A DNA stretch of 64,000 nucleotides from Prionace glauca (taxonomy: Eukaryota; Chordata; Chondrichthyes; Carcharhiniformes; Carcharhinidae), in NCBI GenBank assembly GCA_037974335.1, contig CM075743.1:7202449-7266448 (forward strand), written 5' to 3'. Shown here one piece after another: positions 57,328-64,000 of the stretch. Position 1 is the first letter of the stretch. Each line of letters begins with the position of its first letter. The notes under the pieces were generated by a model, which saw only the letters and a program-made list of their open reading frames with translations, made no database searches and was not told where the DNA came from. A program made the translations under genes and the position numbers.

Positions 57328-57489
57328 ATAATAAAAGGAGTTTGCACACAATTTCTGGAGGCGGTACAAAGCATTTCAGAATGTTATAAAGTATAAAAAA
57401 ATGCAATGTTGCAAAGTAACTTTGGAAAGCAAGTGGGAACATTCTGGACATTCGTGTAGGAATGAGTCAATCTTTGAATCCACTCTGAT

Positions 57490-57539
57490 CTATTTATGTT
57501 CTGTGGTTGAGGTTTCCACATAACCCGTCATTTGCTCAC
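57490..57539 (-). CDS. Gene B terminal exon: short cytoplasmic tail
   Basis: The acceptor ctccttcagttccccag is followed in phase 1 by EQMTGYVETSTTEHK and a TAG stop (57490-57492). Phase 1 matches the donor of the membrane exon at 58711. The tail has one tyrosine (GYVET), which does not fit the ITIM pattern because +3 is Thr. The receptor would thus be short-tailed, as in activating members that signal through a partner chain. A poly(A) signal follows at 57322-57327 on the same strand. Confidence 0.6.
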
Positions 57540-57989
57540 CTGGGGAACTGAAGGAGAAATTAATTTAAGCAGCTGGACTGTCGGAAATGGATGAAGTGAA
57601 ATACTTTGAGAGACTCTGGCAAAAAAAAATAGGTGAAAGAATGGTTAGGTATATCCTCACACAAGTACTGAAGTGTGTTTGCCAGAACCTCAAACAGTGA
57701 TATTGTTCAAATTTCCTGAGGTAGGGGGAACTTTCTATTTTGCCTGTGGTGCCCATAGCCCTGGAGCCCATCTTGGGTTCCAGGTTCTACAATGCAATAC
57801 ACTGGGTGGGATTTTCCGGCTACACTGGCACCAAGACTGGAAAATCCCATCTGGAGCCAATGGCCCTTTTCATGGTCTGCCCCCATCGGCTACGTTCCCA
57901 CGGCAGCCGGAACGGGAAAGTTCCGCCAACTGTTTCTGATCCAGGAACACAGCTGGTGTTCTGTTACCCACGTTCCAGGCCATTGAGGC

Positions 57990-58352
57990 ATCTTGGATTC
58001 TTAAGGGGCTTGGACAGGGTAAGTGCTGAGGGAATGTTTCCCATCATGGGAGAATCTAGGACCCGGGGGCATGGTCTCAGAATCAAGGGACACCAATTTA
58101 AGACTGGGATGAGGAGGAATTTCTTCTCTCAGAGGGTTGTGAGTCTTTGGAGCTCCTTGCCACAAAGGGGCAGAGGCCTTGTGTATATTTAATAGTGAGA
58201 TAGACAGATTTTTGATCAGTAAAGGAATCAAGGGTTACGGGAAAGGGCAGGAAAGTGGACGTGAGGAATGTTGGGATCAGCCATGATCCTTTTGAATATT
58301 GAAGCAGCTGGAGGAGCCGAACAGCTTTCTCCTGTTCCTGTTTCTTATGGTG
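57990..58352 (+). mobile_element. CR1-like LINE 3' fragment
   Basis: Encodes ESRTRGHGLRIKGHQFKTGM and NFFSQRVVSLWSSLP, and ends ctcctgttcctgtttcttat. It lies in the intron between the gene B membrane and terminal exons, antisense. Confidence 0.82.
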
Positions 58353-58710
58353 TTCTGGTCACCTTTGTACACAAGCAGGCATTTTAAATAAACACTGAAT
58401 GAAGCTGAGTGCTTTGTATCCACTGTCTCCTTGGTATTTTCCCATCTTGGACTCCCATGTGTAAATGAAAAACTGCAGATGAAGTGACATTTTATTCTTT
58501 CTATTAACAAACATAACATTCACTCCAGCAGTTCTTGTTCTAACACTGGCCTGGTAATAATGGTTCATTTGGTTAGATTTCTTGAGGAGCAGTCATTTCC
58601 TTGTGGATTTTTTTTGCTGCGCCTTTTCGGCAGCTTTCAAAGTGCCTCAGCTTTTAGGTTGAAGTTAATTATCTCTAAATATTAGAGGAAACAGGTTGAA
58701 AATATTATAC

Positions 58711-58815
58711 CTGGGTCTTTTGCAAAATGTGCATAGCATGTGACTGAAACAGTGCAAGTAACCAGAGCACTAAAGAACAGCCAGCGGAATATCATCCATA
58801 CCTCCAACAGAACGT
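58711..58815 (-). CDS. Gene B transmembrane exon with a basic residue
   Basis: A 105-bp phase 1-1 exon. The donor is CCAG|gtataa. The acceptor region ends tgttttgtcagag with two AGs 2 nt apart; only the second gives phase 1. The translation is VLLEVWMIFRWLFFSALV continuing TCTVSVTCYAHFAKDPG. The hydrophobic stretch contains or directly follows an Arg (IFRWLF) near its outer end. In known activating receptors a basic residue in the helix pairs with an acidic residue of FcR-gamma or DAP12. Whether this Arg is buried depends on where the helix starts, which cannot be fixed by eye. Confidence 0.62.
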
Positions 58816-58889
58816 CTCTGACAAAACAAGGAGATATAATTAATACAAGGTAACTTATCCCAGGGTTTGTGTGATAATCTTGTGTGATA

Positions 58890-59230
58890 AGCACTGTGAT
58901 ACAGTGGTTCGTACTGCTGCCGCACAGCCCCGAGGATCCGGGTTCAATTCCTGGCTTGGATCACTGTCTGTGCGGAGTCTGCATGTTCTTCCGTGCCTGC
59001 GTGGGCTTCCACAGGGTTCTCCGGTTCCTTCCCACAGCCCAAAGATACGCAGTTTATGTGGATTGGCCATGCTATAATTGCCCCTGAGTACCCAACGATG
59101 AGCAGGTTAGGCGGATTGCCCATGGTAGATGAGTGGGTTTATGGGGATGGGGCAGAGGTGAGGGCCTGGCAGAGAGTCGGTGCTGATTTGATGGGCCGAA
59201 TGGACTCTTCTACATTGCAGGGTTTCTATG
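58890..59230 (+). mobile_element. Full-length tRNA-headed SINE
   Basis: Head gcactgtgatacagtggttc, box B gggttcaattcctgg, and end attgcagggtttctatg. Confidence 0.85.
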
Positions 59231-59404
59231 ACCATATTCAACCTCCCAAAATGTGTGCAACACCATACTGAAAGCACAGAAAGTTTGTACAAGCTGTGGG
59301 CTGATTTTCAACGTGTAATCACATTAAGGAGTTATTGGGCTGTGTGTGCACAGGGAAAATATCTCCAACAGATTGAACCATCTTGAGGAGTTCATTTACT
59401 TATT

Positions 59405-59780
59405 CCTGAGCTGAGAGCTGAGCTTTGTTCTGGTGAGATTACATCTCACTGTTGAGGATACATTGCAGCAACTTTCTATGGTTTCTTCAACATGACCTTC
59501 CAAACGTGTGACCATCTCCATTTAGCGAGACAAGGGCAGCAGGCATGACAGCGGCATCTGTAATTCCCCTTTTAACCCCCACACTAACTTGAATTGGAAG
59601 TGTATCACAGGTTTCTCACCTTTTCGGGGTCAGAACCCTCTCCACTGAATAACATTGTGGGTGCACTGACACCACATGGGGTTGAAAGTTGGCAACTTAC
59701 CAACTCTTTCTCAAGGGCAATTAGGGATGGGGAATAAATGCAGGCTCTGTCAGCAGCGCCCACATCCCCTGAATGAGTGA
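59405..59780 (+). repeat. Unclassified repeat E, near full length
   Basis: From gctttgttctggtgagatta to ggcaattagggatggggaat. 59781-60369 shows no recognised gene. Confidence 0.65.
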
Positions 59781-61042
59781 AACACCCGGCTGAGGTGACG
59801 GGTGCTCCCTGGTGGAAGGAATCAGCAGAAAGTTGCAATGCAATCCTCACGTGTTATTGTACTGAATGGTTATTGCCAGGACATGCAAGAACGTTGCTCC
59901 CCGACTTCGATGTTGTGTGTCTCAAATGGGAAGACAATCAATGGAAGAATTATGAGGAAAAAGGTGACACAAGATTGCCACTACCTGGATTGTAGGAATT
60001 TATAGATATTGCATTGTTCACCATGACTTGTGGGGAAAGCAGGATTATCTATCAACTGTGGCTTCAATCAGAATGGAGCAAAAAATTGTTATTTATAAGG
60101 TGCAAATTCCAATCTTACCTTGAGGCATTGTGGGAAACTTCTGATTTTCCTATTGTAGCAAATAAACATGAATGAATAATTCAATGAAGAACTGATAACC
60201 ACCACAATTCTCTTCAGTAGACAGTACTTATAGAAAGTGAGCCTGGGTGTGGTGAGTGGGGGAATGGCAGGTTGGTGATGGGGAGGCAGGGGTTTAATTC
60301 ATTCTGAAGACTGGCTGGTTAAGTTTCCTCATGTCAAATACAGGATAAAAAACAAAAATACAATGTATTTTTATCTTGAGTGGTTACTATTAGTATCAGT
60401 GAAATTTTTGAAACTCTTTACCCAGAGTCTTGTTAGAAGGTGGAACTTGTTCAATGTGGAATTGGGTTCAATAGCTCAAATCCAGTCCTGCTGGATTTTA
60501 GGCCTTGCTGGAATGCGGTTGCATGGTTCAGGCCACAGGTGGTCCATGCCTGTCTGGGTCGGCTGTTGTACGGGTCACTTAGAGCGGTGGAGACAGTGGA
60601 ATATGAAGCAATGAAGCCAACAACTGGTCTTGAGCTACATGATGGTTAACAGAGTGCCTGGCTGAATTGTCCAGGTAAATTTAAAAAATACTTACTCAGT
60701 TAAGATTGGTGCATTGAACATCTTGAAAATATCTAATTTATGGACATTGCTGGTTTTATTATTGGTGAATCTGAAGGAATACTCTTGCTCCCATTTCCTA
60801 TGTTTCTGTGTTTACCTGTACCATAAAGTGCAGTTGTGGCAAATATCGCAGATCCTCTTAGGGGTAAATCGAGAGAAACTTACTGAGGGGGAAAAGAATA
60901 GAAGGGGATATGCTGCAAGATTGAGATGAGAGAGGGTGATGGGCTTGTGTAAAACATGAAGAACAGCATTGACCAATTGTTATTGTTTTGTGAGTTTTAT
61001 ACAATACTGATTGAATTATAATAATTTGATATTGATCCTTAC

Positions 61043-61369
61043 CTTCAGTAATTGTCAGCTTTTTAATGGCTACAATCTTTATGTCATTGGTATTCTCGGC
61101 TCCACACCAATAATCTCCTTCATCGTCTTTGTCTATGTTAGTCATGGTAACGGTAAAATTATGAGAATTATTAATAATGATTGAAACTTTCTCATGATCC
61201 CGATTCTCTGTAAGTCCATCAGAGCTGGCAATAGTAATACATTTATTTACAGAGGTTGCTTTACACAAGAATTTCTTGTACGGTCTCTCCCTCTCCGTGA
61301 ACAGACACGGTACAGTGGTGGCACTTCCCACAACACTACTTATGTTTGATAGGATTGGGTCCCATCTAC
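61043..61369 (-). CDS. Gene B V-type Ig exon, subtype V1
   Basis: A 327-bp phase 1-1 exon almost identical in protein to 20115-20441. The acceptor is tttaccaacag and the donor GAAG|gtaagg. It keeps TVPCLF, KKFLCK, NKCITI and DEGDYWCGAE. A handful of changes against gene A are visible, for example K for N after AIS/ATS and NMT to TMT, which removes one sequon. It lies upstream of the gene B membrane exon and can join it as G|AC to give Asp. A signal exon or further V exons would lie beyond 64000. I saw no convincing signal exon between 61370 and 64000. Confidence 0.78.
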
Positions 61370-61469
61370 CTGTTGGTAAATGAGAAAAAGAGTCATTAAA
61401 AGTTCAAAATGGTGAAAAACTGAACATTTTTCATTGCCCAAAACATGATACATTCACCAAACATTGAAA

Positions 61470-62215
61470 ATATCATAGAATCCCTACAGTGCAGAAAGAG
61501 GCCATTTGGCTGATTGAGTCTGCACTGACTCCCCAGCAGAGCATCTTACCCAGCCCCAACCCCTCCCTATGCCTGTAACCTCTGCATTTGGCCCACTAAT
61601 CCCCCTAATCCATACATCTTGGTATACCAAGAGGCAATTTGGCAGGGCAAATCCATCTAACCATCTTTGGAACGTGGGAGGAAACCGGAGCACTCATAGA
61701 ACATAGAACATAGAACATAGAACATTACAGCGCAGAACAGGCCCTTCGGCCCACGATGTTGCGCCGACCAGTTACAAAACAATGACCCACTAGCCTAAAC
61801 CAATCCCTTTTCATCCATAAACCTATCCACAGATCTTTTAAACGCCCCCAAACTAGGTGCATTTACAACTGCAGCTGGCAGGGCATTCCAGTCCCTCACC
61901 ACCCTCTGGGTAAAGAACCTACCCCTGACATCTGTCCTATAACTACCCCCCCTTAATTTAAAATCGTGCCCCCTCGTGTTAGCTTTCTCCATCCTAGGAA
62001 AAAGGCTATCACTATCTACCCTGTCTAAACCTCTAATCATCTTATATGTTTCAATGAGATCCCCTCTTAGCCGCCTTCTTTCCAGCGAAGGAAACCCACG
62101 CAGTCAGAGAGAGAACGTGCAAACTCCACACAGTCACCCGAACTGTAGAATTGAACAGGGAACTCGAATCCCTGGTGTTGTGAGGCAGCAACGCTAACCA
62201 CTGTGCCATTGTGCT
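61470..62215 (-). mobile_element. SINE split by a LINE 3' fragment, private to the gene B module
   Basis: SINE pieces at 61470-61695 (catagaatccctacagtgca) and 62091-62215 (gaaacccacgcagtcagaga to accactgtgccattgtgctg) flank LINE 61696-62090. The gene A module lacks all of this. Confidence 0.8.
61696..62090 (-). mobile_element. CR1-like LINE 3' fragment nested in SINE
   Basis: Starts catagaacatagaacataga, gcccttcggcccacgatgtt. The minus strand encodes GRFFTQRVVRDWNALPAAVV. Confidence 0.85.
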
Positions 62216-62442
62216 GCAAAAATGTTTTCTGTTTTTAAAGGACAAAAAGGATTATAGTCATAAACTGCAGTGTAATTGTTAAATGCTGCTGTCTTCAACT
62301 CTTGCTCATTCTGAAGTTTAATTTAAAATTTCAGAGGTGCCTGGGTCTAATTTTAATAAACCATTTCTATTTTCCATAGCTGCAGTGAAATTTCTCAGCA
62401 TGTCTGGGTGAATTTTCAAAGTTGATGGATGGTACCCAACTC

Positions 62443-62648
62443 CATAGAAACTCCTATGTTTCTATAACTCCTGTTAAAGAAACATAGAATCATCGAAGAT
62501 AGGAGCAGGAGGAGGCCATTTGGCCCTTCGAGCCTGCGCCGCCATTCATCACGAACATCCATCTCAATAGATTGATTCTGCTTTCCCCCCATAACCTTTG
62601 ATCCCATTCACCCCAACGGCTCCATCCAGCCACCTCCTGACTATATGG
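62443..62648 (-). mobile_element. LINE 3' end fragment
   Basis: Contains gataggagcaggaggaggcc and cttcgagcctgcgccgccat, related to family B termini. Private to the gene B module. Confidence 0.75.
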
Positions 62649-63139
62649 AGGAACTGAGTCTAGTTTTGGATGAACACTGAAAACTTGGAAGCAACGTGAG
62701 TTTATTACTTGATGGTCAAACAGAGTTTTCGTTTTCATTGCAAGAACCATTGGGTCTGATTTTAACTCTGTGTAAGTGGAGGGGTTTGAATGAGTTAAGA
62801 TCTCGTCCACCGAGTTCAAAGAGTCCCTTGTCATTTGCGATTGGAGTTTGGAGAAAAAGTCACTGGGAAACAGAAGAGTTTGAGAAATAGGCTGGCAATT
62901 TGTGTGTACACATTTTGTGATATTGCCCAGGACCAACTGCACCCTCATTTGAGGCAAAAGCCATTAGTGTTTGAAGCCAGAAGCAATTGTACCAAACACC
63001 GGGCCTGTTAGACTGGAAATAGGCCTGTATCGTAGTATAGTTTCGGGTGTACACTAAGCAATTTGTGTTTTTTGGTTTGCATTGATGAACCCATTGGAGC
63101 TGATTTTAACCCTGTGCAAGTGGATGGATTTTTAAAAGG

Positions 63140-63475
63140 TCATTTATAGGATGTGGGTGTCGCTGGCTGGGCCAGCTTTTACTGCCCATCGTTAGTTGCC
63201 CTTCAGAAGGTGGTGGTGACCTGCCTCTTTGGTGTAGATACGCCCGCCGTACTGTGCACCCAGAATTCCAAAATCCTGGAATTCCAGGATTTTGACACAG
63301 CAACAGTGAATGAACAGCAGTATATTTCCAAATTAGGATGGTGAGTAACTTGGAGGGGAATCTCCAGGTGAAAGGTGTTTCCAGGTAGCTGCTGCTGCTT
63401 TTGCTATTCTGGATGGTGGTGGTCGTGGGTTTGGAAGGTGCTGTCTAAGGAGTCTTGGTAAGTTCATGCATCTTG
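63140..63475 (-). repeat. Unclassified repeat E, minus strand, with a perfect palindrome
   Basis: Family landmarks reversed (ttttactgcccatcgttagt, ggaaggtgctgtctaaggag). It includes a 24-bp perfect palindrome at 63270-63293. Confidence 0.65.
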
Positions 63476-64000
63476 TAGATGGTACACATGCCTGCCACTG
63501 TTCATCAGTGGCGGAGGGTTTGAATGTTTTGTGGAAGGGATAACGATGAAATGGGCTGCTTTGTCCTTGACGGTGTTGAGTTTTTGAGTGTTGCTGGGAT
63601 TGCACTCATCCAGGCAAATGGAGAGTATTCCATCTCTCTCCTGACTTGCGCCCTGCAGATGGTAGGTATGGAATTCAGTGCCTGAGTTGGTGATGGAGAC
63701 AGAAACCCTGAACTTATTAAAAAAGTACTTGGCTCTGCACCGTAAGTGCTGTAAGCTACAGGGCTATGGGCCATGTGCATGAAGATGTGATTTGAAATGG
63801 CATCTGAGTGTCTTTGGGTTGGCATGGACAAGATGGGCTGAATGGCCACCTTCTGTGCTGTATCATTTCTGTGGTTCTATGCTGGGCCTCGGGGAGTCAG
63901 GTGGTGGGTTACTCTCCTCAGGATTCCTCCTAGCCTTTGACCTGCTTTAGTAACCACAGTGTTTACATGGCTAGTCCAGTTCAGATTCTGGTCAATGGTA

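Larger units (their letters stand above)
60370..64000 (-). repeat. V1 module, copy in gene B (segmental duplication, runs off the window)
   Basis: Partner of 17400-21620. Private insertions here are a SINE split by a LINE end (61470-62215), a LINE 3' end (62443-62648) and about 340 bp of local repetition near 62700-63120. The similarity continues to the last base of the window, so the duplicated segment is longer than can be seen. Confidence 0.72.

Overview
The window looks like nuclear DNA of a cartilaginous fish, most likely a shark. It has no bacterial-style gene packing. It is dense in tRNA-headed SINEs of the type common in elasmobranchs (head with 'cacagtggttagcactgctg', 3' ends 'gggattctatg' or 'aataaataaa'), in CR1-like LINE 3' ends ('aacataagaacataagaaat', 'gcccttcggccca'), and in a further unclassified repeat family. 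Assignment to a species is not possible from sequence alone.

The host content I can support is on the minus strand and belongs to the CD300/pIgR-like (CMRF35-type) immunoglobulin receptor superfamily. Gene A can be read as eight exons in correct order and phase: signal peptide 48161-48200; three related V domains at 43139-43465, 35896-36222 and 28443-28769; a fourth, different V domain at 20115-20441; a transmembrane exon at 11970-12083; a short cytoplasmic exon at 6871-6917; and a terminal exon at 3214-3387. The terminal exon carries two ITIMs and one ITSM-like motif. The model sums to 1683 nt, about 560 residues. Gene B lies upstream (its 5' end is beyond the window): V exon 61043-61369, transmembrane exon 58711-58815 with an arginine near the outer end, and a short terminal exon 57490-57539 with a poly(A) signal. 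The pair looks like one inhibitory and one short-tailed, possibly activating, receptor. All five V exons are exactly 327 bp and phase 1-1.

Layout, low to high coordinate: 0-13 kb holds the 3' part of gene A (tail, cytoplasmic and membrane exons) among SINEs, a 30-bp minisatellite (7.16-7.73 kb) and a fold-back element flanked by a 12-bp repeat (10.26-10.79 kb). 13-17.4 kb is only repeats. 17.4-21.6 kb is the V1 module, which is duplicated at 60.4-64 kb in gene B. 23.2-27.8 kb is a fossil Gypsy-type LTR split by a nearly full-length CR1-like LINE. 27.8-44.5 kb is a tandem array of three V2 modules; each begins just after a copy of the same LTR end, and two carry Gypsy pol remnants. 44.5-45.7 kb is a very long TG-rich microsatellite. 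46-48.6 kb holds SINEs, the signal exon and a candidate promoter. 48.6-57 kb is LINE, SINE and repeat debris with a second fold-back and a Gypsy pol remnant. 57.3-64 kb is gene B.

The most interesting content is the modular receptor locus and the way LTR-bounded duplication appears to have multiplied its V exons. The gene models are inferred by eye from splice signals and reading phase; no transcript or database search was available.
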